Positions 18,313-26,076 of a stretch of DNA of 38,937 bases are shown here, piece by piece. This DNA comes from Oceanospirillaceae bacterium (GTDB lineage: Bacteria > Pseudomonadota > Gammaproteobacteria > Pseudomonadales > Balneatricaceae), in assembly GCA_023954795.1 (NCBI GenBank), contig JAGSHA010000003.1:1-38937 (forward strand). The letters run 5' to 3'. The translations under genes and the position numbers were made by a program. Within the stretch, counting starts at the first letter, position 1. Each line of letters starts with the position of its first letter. The notes below the pieces were generated by a model. That model worked only from the letters and a program-made list of their open reading frames with translations. It ran no database searches and was not told the DNA's origin.

Positions 18313-18534
18313 ATGAATGAAATAGTATTTGATCTCCATCTGCCCGCTGAAGAGTATCTGCGGGTGTATCAAGGCAGTGCCCGTGATGTTGTGACCCGGG
18401 CACTGGATGGCAGGCGGGTGCGTTTTCCCGCGCATATCCTAAAGCCTTATCTCCTGCATCATGGGATTTCAGGCCGTTTCCGGATCAGTTTTGATCGCAA
18501 CGGGCGTTTTCAGAAGATTGAAAAACTGGCGTAA
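18313..18534 (+). CDS. DUF2835 family protein
   Basis: This 73-residue soluble protein begins MNEIVFDLHLPAEEYLRVY and continues with DGRRVRFPAHILKPYL, HGISGRFRI and FDRNGRFQKIE. That is the pattern I associate with DUF2835, a small gammaproteobacterial family of unknown function. The acidic-then-basic strand pattern hints at a small beta-rich nucleic-acid or ligand binder, but this is not demonstrated. The ATG at 18313 matches the family start but has no clear ribosome site; GTG at 18292 and TTG at 18283 are in frame upstream. It follows gdhB by 49 bp and may be cotranscribed with it. Confidence 0.72.
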   Translation: MNEIVFDLHLPAEEYLRVYQGSARDVVTRALDGRRVRFPAHILKPYLLHHGISGRFRISFDRNGRFQKIEKLA

Positions 18535-18582
18535 CTCTGGGTTCCCTATGGGACTGCCCTGTTAATAAAGGGCTGGGTCGCC

Positions 18583-18588
18583 TATAAT
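18583..18588 (+). promoter_or_regulatory. Candidate pyrD promoter -10 box
   Basis: A perfect TATAAT lies 43 bases before the pyrD ATG, predicting a start near 18595 and a short leader. The sequence 17 bases upstream (TGTTAA) is a poor -35. A weak hairpin GCCCT/AGGGC (18556-18573) overlaps this region and could end the DUF2835 transcript, but no T-run follows. Confidence 0.45.
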
Positions 18589-18631
18589 CTGCGGCAAATT
18601 TTTCCAATGCAGAATACGCCGAGTACCCCGC

Positions 18632-19657
18632 ATGCTATATCCTCTCGCTCGATCCCTGATGTTCCGCTTTGATCCAGAAACGTCCCATGAAGTGGCGTTG
18701 CACACGATGAACATCGCATCTGATCTTGGTTTCCACAAATTGATGGGGGCTGCTGAGATTAGCGATCCGGTTGAGGTGATGGGGTTGTCCTTCCCAAACC
18801 GTGTGGGTCTGGCGGCAGGTCTGGATAAAAACGGTATCGCTGTTGATGGCCTGGCGGCGATGGGATTTGGCTTTGTTGAAGTGGGTACAGTGACACCTCG
18901 CCCGCAGGCGGGCAATCCAAAGCCGCGTTTATTCCGTCTTCCAGAGCAGAGTGCGATTATTAACCGCATGGGCTTTAATAACGACGGCGTTGATCATCTG
19001 CTGAAAAACCTGCAGAAGAGCACGTATAAAGGCATTCTGGGTATCAACATTGGTAAGAACAAAGATACTCCGAACGAAAAAGCCAACGATGATTACCTGT
19101 ACTGTATGCGCAAAGTGTATGACCGCGCGTCTTATATCACCGTTAACGTTTCGTCTCCTAATACTCCGGGGCTGCGCACGCTGCAATACGGCGAGTCGCT
19201 GAACAGCTTGCTGGATGCACTGAAATCTGAGCAGGTGCGTCAGGCTAAATTGCATGATCGCTATGTACCGATTGCGGTAAAAATTGCACCGGATATGGAA
19301 GAGGAAGAGTTCGAGCTGGTGGCTTCTTCTCTGAAAGCTTATGAGATGGATGCCGTCATTGCGACCAATACAACCTTGTCGCGTGAAGGTGTCGAAGGCT
19401 CTCCGTTTGCACAGGAAGCAGGTGGCCTCTCGGGTGCGCCTGTGCGCAATAAGTCGACCCGTGCGATTCGCATTTTGTCGAATGCACTGGATGGTGCGCT
19501 GCCGATTATCGGAGTGGGTGGTATCACTGAAGGATTTGATGCGGCAGAGAAGATTGAGGCGGGTGCAAGTCTGGTTCAAATCTACTCCGGTTTTATCTAC
19601 CACGGACCTCAGCTTGTTACAGATTCTGTGCGCGCTATTCAGGCTCTAAAAGGTTAA
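18632..19657 (+). CDS. pyrD: Dihydroorotate dehydrogenase (quinone), class 2
   Basis: The 341-residue protein is a membrane-associated class 2 DHODH that oxidises dihydroorotate to orotate with FMN and quinone in pyrimidine synthesis. The N-terminal helices MLYPLARSLMFRFDPE (1-16) form the quinone tunnel typical of class 2. GLAAGLDKNG (about 59-68) and VNVSSPNTPGLR (171-182) are FMN and substrate loops, with the catalytic base Ser175 as in E. coli. IGVGGITEGFDA is the phosphate loop. The length is close to E. coli PyrD (336). It is followed by rmf on the opposite strand, with rlmL beyond, an order I recall from pseudomonads. Confidence 0.97.
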   Translation: MLYPLARSLMFRFDPETSHEVALHTMNIASDLGFHKLMGAAEISDPVEVMGLSFPNRVGLAAGLDKNGIAVDGLAAMGFGFVEVGTVTPRPQAGNPKPRLFRLPEQSAIINRMGFNNDGVDHLLKNLQKSTYKGILGINIGKNKDTPNEKANDDYLYCMRKVYDRASYITVNVSSPNTPGLRTLQYGESLNSLLDALKSEQVRQAKLHDRYVPIAVKIAPDMEEEEFELVASSLKAYEMDAVIATNTTLSREGVEGSPFAQEAGGLSGAPVRNKSTRAIRILSNALDGALPIIGVGGITEGFDAAEKIEAGASLVQIYSGFIYHGPQLVTDSVRAIQALKG

Positions 19658-19672
19658 TTCAGCGCTATACGA

Positions 19673-19701
19673 GAGAAGCTCCCTTGGTGGGGGAGCTTCT
19701 C
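19673..19701. terminator. Hairpin between convergent pyrD and rmf
   Basis: GAGAAGCTCCC (19673-19683) and GGGAGCTTCTC (19691-19701) form a perfect 11-bp stem with a 7-base loop. It lies 16 bp after pyrD and 22 bp after rmf (on the other strand), so it could serve both. Neither side has a good T-run. Confidence 0.55.
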
Positions 19702-19722
19702 GAAATTAGTATGCCGAAGCTG

Positions 19723-19929
19723 TTAATGAAGTGACGGATTCATCTGAATCGAGGATACGCCAGTCTGGCCGCCCCAGTGGGCTTCACGGCCTTCGCGCCA
19801 GCCGCTCATCCAGTGGCTACGCAGTTCTATAGTGCTAACAGGGCAAAAGTCCCGGGACTTACCATCAAGACCTGCCTTAAAACCACGGTTGAAAAGGGAA
19901 GAGGTACGATCTCGTTTCTGTCTCTTCAT
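19723..19929 (-). CDS. rmf: Ribosome modulation factor RMF
   Basis: The 68-residue basic protein begins MKRQKRDR, identical to E. coli RMF at that point, and keeps RGFKAGLDGKSRDFCP and RSHWMSGWREGREA. RMF binds the 30S subunit near the anti-Shine-Dalgarno site and drives 70S dimerisation to inactive 100S ribosomes in stationary phase. Compared with the 55-residue E. coli protein it has an extra C-terminal tail (WGGQTGVSSIQMNPSLH). Longer RMFs occur in pseudomonads. It lies between convergent pyrD and divergent rlmL. Confidence 0.93.
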   Translation of the reverse strand: MKRQKRDRTSSLFNRGFKAGLDGKSRDFCPVSTIELRSHWMSGWREGREAHWGGQTGVSSIQMNPSLH

Positions 19930-20253
19930 CTGTTGGAGCCTCTCTGTTTGATTAGTCTTGAGTTGAGAGCAGATACCAGAGACTTGGTATCCTGTGCTTA
20001 TCTGTGACGCAATCTTTAAATGTGCGCTTCACAGAACTATATTCATATCGAAAAAACCGGCGCTTTACGATTTAAATTAGCTATCTTGTTACGGTGTTGT
20101 AATAAAAATAACCCGAGCGCTAGTGCAAAAACTGAACGTATTCATCAGCTTAACAAGGGGTGTCAGACACTCATTTAAGCATGAATAGTTTTATAGAAAT
20201 ATTGATTAGCATTGAACTGAATTCAGCTTATCTCTGAAAACTTACGTAGGTAT
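19930..20253. promoter_or_regulatory. Divergent rmf/rlmL intergenic region
   Basis: This 324-bp AT-rich stretch holds no gene. It must contain the promoters of rmf (minus) and rlmL (plus), but I could not assign convincing -35/-10 pairs. Two exact palindromes are visible: GTGTC-A-GACAC at 20160-20170 and CTGAATTCAG at 20217-20226, both on the rlmL side. No T-run terminator or tRNA is seen. Confidence 0.35.
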
Positions 20254-22416
20254 ATGACAACCATGAACTTTTTTCTCACCTGCCCAAAAGGGGTTGAGTT
20301 GCTGCTGGAAGAAGAGTTGCACGCCCTGGGGATTGATGAAACCCGGCAGACGGTGGCGGGTGTTTATTTTCAGGGAGAGCTGGAAGACGCCTACCGCGTA
20401 TGTTTGTGGTCGCGCCTGGCTAACCGGGTATTGATGTCATTACATCAGTTTGAGGTTGAGACTGCAGAGCAGCTTTATGCTGGCGTGCAAGAGATCAGCT
20501 GGTTGGAGCACATGCGTCCAGAGGGCAGTCTGACGATTGATTTTAATGGTCGGACTGACGGCATTAACAATACTCACTTTGGTGCGCTAAAAACCAAAGA
20601 CGCGATTGTTGATCAGATTCGCGCCCAGACTGGTCGTCGCCCAATGGTTGAGCGGCAGACGCCTGATATTCGGGTTAATGTCCATATCCAGCGAGGTGTT
20701 GCAACGCTGAGTCTGGATCTGTCTGGTGATAGTTTGCACCGTCGTGCTTACCGCTTACGGGCAGGTGAGGCGCCGTTGAAAGAGAACCTGGCGGCTGCGC
20801 TACTGATTCGTTGTGGTTGGCCTGCAGCGGCTGCAGAGCGCCCGTTATTGGTGGATCCTATGTGCGGCTCAGGCACGTTGCTTATCGAAGCGGTTATGAT
20901 GGCTGCTGATATTGCACCGGGTTTGCATCGTCGTTACTACGGCTTCAATCGCTGGCTGCAGCACAAACGCGATATTTGGCAGTCGCTGATACAGGATGCC
21001 GAAGCACGCAGAGATGCTGGGTTGATGACCTTGACGACTAAGTTTGCAGGCCGGGATATGGATTCCAAGGTGTTGCGTACGGCAAAAGATAACGCTGCGC
21101 GTGCGGGCGTTGATGCGTTCATTGAATTTCGTACGGGGCGTATCGAAGATATGCAGCGTGTCGATTTGCCTGAGGCGGAAACTGGACTGATGCTGACCAA
21201 TCCGCCGTATGGGGAGCGTTTGGGTGAAGAGTCCCAGTTAATGTTCCTGTATCGCCATTTGGGTGATCTGCTTAAGCGCCAGTTCCCTGGGTGGCAGGCG
21301 GCGATTTTTACCGGCAATCCTGAGCTGTGTAAAGTGATGGGTCTGCGTGCAGATAAGCAGTACAAATTCTTTAACGGTGCGATCGAAAGCCGTTTGTTTA
21401 TCTACGGTATTTCCGACAAAGTTGAAGAGAGGTCCGTAGCAGCGGAAGCGCAAACTGAACCCGCAGAACTCAGTGAAGGTGCGCAGATGTTTGCAAACCG
21501 TTTGCGTAAGAACCTGAAGCAGATGTCTAAGTGGGTCAGACGCGAAAATATTCAGTGTTATCGCGTATACGATGCGGACATTCCAGAATATCAGGTGGCT
21601 GTGGATATCTATGGCGATCAGGTGCATCTGCAAGAATACGCACCCCCAAAGAAAGTGGATAAAGTTAAATCCTTCACCCGTCTGAACGAAGTCATGGCAG
21701 CGTTACCTGTTGTGCTGGATATGCCTGCGGAGCGTATTACGTTAAAGCAGCGTAAACGTCAGCAGGGTACTTCTCAGTATGAGAAGCAATCCCAGACCCA
21801 GCACTTCTTTGAAGTCAGCGAACATGGCTGTCGATTGCTGGTGAATCTGAAAGATTATCTTGATACAGGGTTGTTCCTCGATCATCGTCCGGTACGTCAG
21901 CGCATTCAGCAGGAAGCACAGGGTAAAGATGTGCTGAACCTCTTCTGTTATACAGGCACTGCATCGGTTCATGCTGCTGTTGGTGGTGCAAAATCAACGA
22001 CCAGTGTGGATATGTCGTCTACCTACCTGAGTTGGGCTGAGCGTAATCTGGAGCTGAATGGCTTTAAAGGTAAGGCGCATAGCTTTATCCGCTCAGACTG
22101 TTTCAAGTGGCTGCACAGTCAGTTCAAGCCTGAATATGATCTGATCTTCATGGATCCTCCGACGTTTTCTAACTCCAAGAAGATGTCCAATGTGCTGGAT
22201 GTTCAGCGTGACCATGTTGAGCTGGTCGAAGCTGCGATGGGATTATTGCGTCCGGGTGGCAAGCTGATCTTCTCCAATAACTATCGTCGGTTTAAGCTCG
22301 ATTACGATGCGTTGAGTGATTTTCAGGTTCGGGATATCACGCAACAAACGCTGGACCCTGACTTTAAGCGTAACCAGCGTATTCATGTCTGCTTTGAGAT
22401 CACTCGTCCCGAGTGA
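20254..22416 (+). CDS. rlmL: Bifunctional 23S rRNA methyltransferase RlmKL
   Basis: The 720-residue protein is the fused RlmL-RlmK enzyme (E. coli 702). The N-terminal half has a THUMP RNA-binding domain (about 45-160) and a methyltransferase with DPMCGSGTLLIEA and the catalytic NPPYGERLG (about 315-323), making m2G2445. The C-terminal half has a second SAM fold with LNLFCYTGTASVHA and DPPTFSNSKKM (about 634-644), making m7G2069. Both are peptidyl-transferase-region marks on 23S rRNA. The ATG at 20254 has TAGGT just upstream; a second in-frame ATG lies three codons later. amtB follows after 267 bp, with a sigma-54-like element immediately after this stop. Confidence 0.96.
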   Translation: MTTMNFFLTCPKGVELLLEEELHALGIDETRQTVAGVYFQGELEDAYRVCLWSRLANRVLMSLHQFEVETAEQLYAGVQEISWLEHMRPEGSLTIDFNGRTDGINNTHFGALKTKDAIVDQIRAQTGRRPMVERQTPDIRVNVHIQRGVATLSLDLSGDSLHRRAYRLRAGEAPLKENLAAALLIRCGWPAAAAERPLLVDPMCGSGTLLIEAVMMAADIAPGLHRRYYGFNRWLQHKRDIWQSLIQDAEARRDAGLMTLTTKFAGRDMDSKVLRTAKDNAARAGVDAFIEFRTGRIEDMQRVDLPEAETGLMLTNPPYGERLGEESQLMFLYRHLGDLLKRQFPGWQAAIFTGNPELCKVMGLRADKQYKFFNGAIESRLFIYGISDKVEERSVAAEAQTEPAELSEGAQMFANRLRKNLKQMSKWVRRENIQCYRVYDADIPEYQVAVDIYGDQVHLQEYAPPKKVDKVKSFTRLNEVMAALPVVLDMPAERITLKQRKRQQGTSQYEKQSQTQHFFEVSEHGCRLLVNLKDYLDTGLFLDHRPVRQRIQQEAQGKDVLNLFCYTGTASVHAAVGGAKSTTSVDMSSTYLSWAERNLELNGFKGKAHSFIRSDCFKWLHSQFKPEYDLIFMDPPTFSNSKKMSNVLDVQRDHVELVEAAMGLLRPGGKLIFSNNYRRFKLDYDALSDFQVRDITQQTLDPDFKRNQRIHVCFEITRPE

Positions 22417-22423
22417 TCCCTTT

Positions 22424-22440
22424 TGGCACATTCTCTGCAT
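22424..22440 (+). promoter_or_regulatory. Sigma-54-type -24/-12 element upstream of amtB
   Basis: TGGCACATTCTCTGCAT fits the RpoN consensus (TGGCACG-N4-TTGCA/T) with two mismatches. The invariant GG (22425-22426) and GC (22437-22438) are exactly 10 bases apart. The start would be near 22450, giving a leader of about 234 bases before the amtB GTG. Ammonium channel genes are commonly RpoN/NtrC dependent, so the placement makes sense. Confidence 0.6.
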
Positions 22441-22490
22441 ATATAGCCGGTTAACTGTGCCCTGTTTTCGCATCAGCATTGTGATGGTAT

Positions 22491-22505
22491 GCACTTTATT
22501 GGCGC
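22491..22505. promoter_or_regulatory. NtrC-like binding site (imperfect)
   Basis: GCACTTTATTGGCGC differs at two positions from the E. coli glnA-type NtrC site GCACTATATTGGTGC. It lies between the sigma-54-like element and amtB, roughly 40 bases downstream of the predicted start. Confidence 0.4.
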
Positions 22506-22608
22506 CTCCTTCATGGAGGGCCCCGAAATCCAACGGTTTCAGGGTGACCCGAAGTGGCGCAACCAAAGGACGCTGATACAAAAGCAGGGCATTGATAACT
22601 AAAATAAC

Positions 22609-22623
22609 GCACCAAAATGGTGC
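22609..22623. promoter_or_regulatory. NtrC-like binding site (perfect dyad)
   Basis: GCACCAAAATGGTGC is an exact dyad (GCACC, 5-base centre, GGTGC) matching the core of the consensus NtrC site TGCACC-N5-GGTGCA. It ends 60 bases before the amtB start. It may be an enhancer read from a downstream position, or a repression site. Confidence 0.55.
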
Positions 22624-22683
22624 CTGATTAATTGGTCGGGCTAGTTTATGGTGCATAAGGTCATATACAAGCAGGAGTTAACA

Positions 22684-23892
22684 GTGGAAAACGTTAACAG
22701 TGCCGTTGAAACACTCATTCAGAGTTCCAACACGCTTTTCATACTGATGGGCGCCATTATGGTGTTCGCCATGCATGCCGGTTTTGCCTTTCTTGAGGTC
22801 GGAACCGTACGCCATAAGAACCAAGTGAATGCGCTGGTTAAAATCATGACTGATTTTGGTGTGTCTGCGATCGCTTATTTCTTTATCGGTTACTGGATTG
22901 CATACGATGTGACGTTCTTTCAGGATGCGGCAACGCTTGCTGAGGGTAATGGTTACCAGTTAGTTAAGTTCTTCTTTTTAATGACCTTTGCGGCAGCGAT
23001 CCCGGCTATCGTCTCCGGTGGTATTGCTGAGCGTGCTAAGTTCTGGCCGGTTCTTTTGGCGTCAGCGCTGACAGTGGCGTTTGTATACCCATTCTTTGAG
23101 GGCATGATCTGGAACGGGAATTATGGTTTTCAGGCATGGCTTGAAAGCTCGTTTGGTGCCGGATTTCATGACTTTGCTGGTTCTGTTGTTGTGCACGGTG
23201 TGGGTGGCTGGATTGCGCTTGCAGCAGTATTGCTGCTGGGTATCCGTAAAGGTCGCTATCGTAACGGCAGGCTGGTGGCGTTCCCGCCATCCAATATTCC
23301 GTTTCTGGCGCTGGGTGCCTGGATTCTGTCCATCGGTTGGTTTGGTTTCAATGTAATGTCCGCGCAAACACTGGATGGCATTTCTGGTCTGGTGGCTGTG
23401 AATACGTTAATGGCGATGGTGGGCGGTATTGTGACCGCTTTGATCGTTGGGCGTAATGACCCGGGTTTCATTCATAACGGTCCTCTAGCGGGTCTTGTGG
23501 CGGTTTGTGCAGGGTCTGATGTGATGCACCCAATTGGTGCATTGGTTGTGGGCGGTATTGCGGGTGTGATTTTTGTCTGGTTGTTTACCATTCAGCAGAA
23601 CAAGTGGAAAATCGATGATGTGCTGGGTGTGTGGCCATTGCACGGATTGTGTGGTGCCTGGGGTGGTATTGCTGCGGGAATCTTTGGTAGCGAAGCGTTG
23701 GGTGGCCTGGGTGGTGTCAGTCTGGCGTCTCAGGTGATTGGTACGGTTGCAGGTATTGCTGTTGCGCTGGTGGGTGGTTTCATCGTTTATGGTGTGATCA
23801 AGGCCCTTGTGGGTTTACGTCTGGATGAAGAGCAGGAATACAACGGTGCTGACCTTAGTATCCATAAGATCGAATCTACGTTTGTTGATTGA
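22684..23892 (+). CDS. amtB: Ammonium transporter, Amt family
   Basis: The 402-residue inner-membrane protein has about 11 hydrophobic segments and the two pore histidines of Amt channels, in VVVHGVGGWIAL and WPLHGLCGAWGG. It begins LFILMGAIMVFAMHAGFAFLE-like and ends in a C-terminal tail (GLRLDEEQEYNGADLS) of the type contacted by the PII protein GlnK. It conducts ammonium into the cell. The GTG at 22684 is chosen because AGGAG lies six bases upstream; an in-frame ATG at 22648 has no ribosome site. No glnK gene is adjacent, which is unusual since the two are often paired. Upstream are a sigma-54-like promoter and two NtrC-like sites. Confidence 0.93.
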   Translation: MENVNSAVETLIQSSNTLFILMGAIMVFAMHAGFAFLEVGTVRHKNQVNALVKIMTDFGVSAIAYFFIGYWIAYDVTFFQDAATLAEGNGYQLVKFFFLMTFAAAIPAIVSGGIAERAKFWPVLLASALTVAFVYPFFEGMIWNGNYGFQAWLESSFGAGFHDFAGSVVVHGVGGWIALAAVLLLGIRKGRYRNGRLVAFPPSNIPFLALGAWILSIGWFGFNVMSAQTLDGISGLVAVNTLMAMVGGIVTALIVGRNDPGFIHNGPLAGLVAVCAGSDVMHPIGALVVGGIAGVIFVWLFTIQQNKWKIDDVLGVWPLHGLCGAWGGIAAGIFGSEALGGLGGVSLASQVIGTVAGIAVALVGGFIVYGVIKALVGLRLDEEQEYNGADLSIHKIESTFVD

Positions 23893-23905
23893 TACGTAAC
23901 ACTGC

Positions 23906-23945
23906 GACACAAAAAAGCCGACGTTAATGTCGGCTTTTTTGTGTC
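23906..23945. terminator. Bidirectional intrinsic terminator after amtB
   Basis: GACACAAAAAAGCCGAC (23906-23922) and its exact reverse complement (23929-23945) form a perfect 17-bp stem with a 6-base loop. It carries A-rich and T-rich flanks in both directions and lies between convergent amtB and the small membrane-protein gene. Confidence 0.92.
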
Positions 23946-23959
23946 TGAAATATGGCTCT

Positions 23960-24376
23960 CTACATTTTAAGATGTAGCGAGTGAGAGTGTCCCTTGGGGG
24001 AGCGGTTTCGATGTCTGATAATCAGCAGTCCAAGCCCCAGGGTAATGGCTGCACAGCCTGCGTAGTGTAGCGTACTGGCTTCCGTGTGGCTTTGTAGCAG
24101 TATGCCAATAAGGATGTAGATAAATGGGATCGCTTCGTAGAGCGGTTCTGGTAGCAAAGAGGCTTCATGCCAGGGTAGATATCGATGGGGGTTCAGTGGT
24201 GTGTGCAGTGCATCTGCGCGACGGTTTTTGGAGCGCATGATCCAGATGGCTGATCCGCTACTGTAGAGAATGCCACCGGAAATCGCCTGCAGAAGATCGG
24301 TGGGGAAAATAATATTCATGGCCCCAAATACAAGGCAGAAATAGGGCAAAGACTCATAGAGAGGCTTGGGTAACAC
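23960..24376 (-). CDS. Small membrane protein made of two repeated units, unknown function
   Basis: I do not recognise the family by name. From the GTG at 24376 the product is 138 residues with about four hydrophobic segments. It contains two copies of one unit: LPKPLYESLP...G...G...RSKNR and, 73 residues later, LPEPLYEAIP...G...G...RHRNR. The copies align without gaps over 51 residues with about 14 identities, including Leu-Pro-x-Pro-Leu-Tyr-Glu, three Gly and Arg-x-x-Asn-Arg. This start puts the first repeat at the very N terminus, with GGAG ten bases upstream. The frame stays open to 24460, but that extension runs into the gltA terminator, so I left it out. The last residues (HSHSLHLKM) are His-rich. 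It is downstream of gltA on the same strand but past a strong terminator. Confidence 0.62.
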   Translation of the reverse strand: MLPKPLYESLPYFCLVFGAMNIIFPTDLLQAISGGILYSSGSAIWIMRSKNRRADALHTPLNPHRYLPWHEASLLPEPLYEAIPFIYILIGILLQSHTEASTLHYAGCAAITLGLGLLIIRHRNRSPKGHSHSLHLKM

Positions 24377-24448
24377 GGGTGGAGATCTCCATACAGCATA
24401 CAGGTATATAAGCGAGCCGTAAGTGTAGGAGAGAATTATAAAAAAGCA

Positions 24449-24480
24449 CAAAAAAGCCACCGCAAGGGTGGCTTTTTTTG
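24449..24480 (-). terminator. Intrinsic terminator of gltA
   Basis: Read on the minus strand, GCCACC-CTTGC-GGTGGC forms a 6-bp GC stem flanked by A7 and T6, giving a longer stem with a T-run. It starts 17 bases after the gltA stop. The A/T symmetry means it could also stop plus-strand transcription. Confidence 0.88.
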
Positions 24481-24496
24481 ATTCAGCGCAGCGTTT

Positions 24497-25774
24497 TTAT
24501 TCAGGATAGTCGCGTTTGCTTGGGCCAGTGTAAAGCTGGCGTGGGCGACCGATCTTGTTCGGGCTGCTGTGGAACTCGCTCCAGTGAGAGATCCAGCCGA
24601 TAGTACGGGACAACGCGAAGATCACTGTAAACATAGTGGTAGGAATGCCAATTGCTTTCAGGATGATGCCGGAGTAGAAGTCTACGTTCGGGTACAGTTT
24701 ACGCTGTACGAAGTAATCATCTTCCAGTGCGATCTGTTCCAGGCGCTTAGCAATTTTTAGCAATGGATCGTCGTCGATACCCAGTTCGTGCAACACTTCG
24801 TCACAAGTCTTCTTCATGACCTTAGCGCGAGGGTCGAAGTTGCGGTATACGCGGTGACCAAAGCCCATCAGGCGGAAAGAATCGTTAGGATCCTTCGCAC
24901 GTGCTACGAATTCTTCAATCTTGGATTCATCGCCGATCTCTTCCAGCATTTTCAGTACAGCTTCGTTAGCGCCGCCGTGAGCTGGTCCCCACAGTGCGGC
25001 AATACCGGAAGCGATACATGCGAATGGGTTAGCGCCGGAGGAGCCTGCCAGACGTACGGTAGAAGTGGACGCATTTTGCTCGTGATCAGCATGAAGCAGG
25101 AAGATCTTGTCCATCGCTTTCGCCAGAACCGGGCTAGGCTTGTACTCTGCGCAAGGCGTGCCGAACATCATGTGCAGGAAGTTTTCTGCATAGCTCAGAT
25201 CGTTGCGAGGGTACTGGAACGGCTGGCCGATGGAGTACTTGTAGCACATTGCCGCAATGGTTGGCATTTTCGCTACCAGGCGGTATGCGCAGACTTCGCG
25301 GTGGTGAGCGTCGTCGATATCCAGAGAGTCGTGGTAGAAGGCAGACAGTGCACCTACACAAGCAACCATGATCGCCATCGGGTGGGCATCGCGACGGAAA
25401 CCGTTGAAGAAGTGGTTCATCTGCTCGTGAACCATAGTGTGGTTCTTAACGATATTGACGAACTTTTCTTTTTCTTCAGGGGTTGGCAGTTCGCCGTTCA
25501 GAAGCAAATAGCACACTTCCAGGTAGTCAGAGTGTTCTGCCAGTTGTTCGATCGGGTAACCGCCGTGTAAGAGCACACCTGCACCACCGTCAATGTATGT
25601 GATTTTAGATTCACATGCAGCAGTAGATACAAAACCTGGGTCATAAGTGAAGCGGCCGCTGCCAGTCAGAGGGCGCACATCAACTACGTCAGGGCCTTCT
25701 GTGCCTGTATAGACAGGGAGTTCGATTGCTTCATCCAGACCATCGATGGTCAAACGTGCTTTCTTATCAGCCAT
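24497..25774 (-). CDS. gltA: Citrate synthase, type II (hexameric, NADH-sensitive type)
   Basis: The 425-residue protein is collinear with E. coli GltA (427), the TCA entry enzyme joining acetyl-CoA and oxaloacetate. The catalytic residues are visible: His266 in GPAHGGANE, His307 in GFGHRVYRNFDPRA and Asp365 in PNVDFYSG. The N-terminal domain (MADKKARLTIDG...) is the small beta domain of the Gram-negative hexameric form, which often binds NADH allosterically. Leu and Ser codons show the strong bias of a highly expressed gene. It diverges from sdhC across 460 bp, has a consensus-like promoter at 25900-25927 and an intrinsic terminator after its stop. Confidence 0.97.
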   Translation of the reverse strand: MADKKARLTIDGLDEAIELPVYTGTEGPDVVDVRPLTGSGRFTYDPGFVSTAACESKITYIDGGAGVLLHGGYPIEQLAEHSDYLEVCYLLLNGELPTPEEKEKFVNIVKNHTMVHEQMNHFFNGFRRDAHPMAIMVACVGALSAFYHDSLDIDDAHHREVCAYRLVAKMPTIAAMCYKYSIGQPFQYPRNDLSYAENFLHMMFGTPCAEYKPSPVLAKAMDKIFLLHADHEQNASTSTVRLAGSSGANPFACIASGIAALWGPAHGGANEAVLKMLEEIGDESKIEEFVARAKDPNDSFRLMGFGHRVYRNFDPRAKVMKKTCDEVLHELGIDDDPLLKIAKRLEQIALEDDYFVQRKLYPNVDFYSGIILKAIGIPTTMFTVIFALSRTIGWISHWSEFHSSPNKIGRPRQLYTGPSKRDYPE

Positions 25775-25838
25775 TACAGGCTCCTATCATTTCGTTAGTT
25801 ATATGGACGTCTTAACGTATCAAGACATCTCTTTATTT

Positions 25839-25858
25839 TGATTTAGGCGACTAAATCA
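25839..25858 (-). promoter_or_regulatory. Hairpin in gltA leader
   Basis: TGATTTAG (25839-25846) and CTAAATCA (25851-25858) form an exact 8-bp stem with a GCGA tetraloop inside the predicted gltA leader. A weaker stem, GTCTT/AAGAC (25809-25826), lies closer to the start codon. No T-run follows, so these are leader structures rather than terminators. Confidence 0.4.
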
Positions 25859-25899
25859 GAATCACTTGTTGGAGCTTGCCCAATATAAAAGGCACACCC

Positions 25900-25927
25900 A
25901 ATATAGAGTCTGCGAAGCGTTTGTCAA
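25900..25927 (-). promoter_or_regulatory. gltA promoter
   Basis: On the minus strand a perfect -35 TTGACA (25922-25927) is followed by a 16-base spacer and -10 TATATT (25900-25905). The start is near 25893, giving a leader of about 119 bases. The -10 and the next three bases (TATATTGGG) recur 18 bases downstream at 25879-25887. Confidence 0.75.
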
Positions 25928-26076
25928 CGCAGACCAAAGGTTGCTTTATTGCATCGCAGCAATTTATGACAAACTTTTAACAATTTTTGTTCTTTTGCTG
26001 AATAGGAATTTAGTTGTATTTCAGTGTGGTTAACCCCTGCAGACCTAGACAAAGGGCGTAGAACGGGAGTGTCGCG

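Noticed and set aside
24377..24460. N-terminal extension of the small membrane protein
   Set aside because: It would start inside the gltA terminator stem, has no ribosome site, and lies outside the two-repeat architecture.
24788..25570. 260-codon plus-strand open frame inside gltA
   Set aside because: It is codon-phase complementary to gltA, which is unmistakable on the minus strand.
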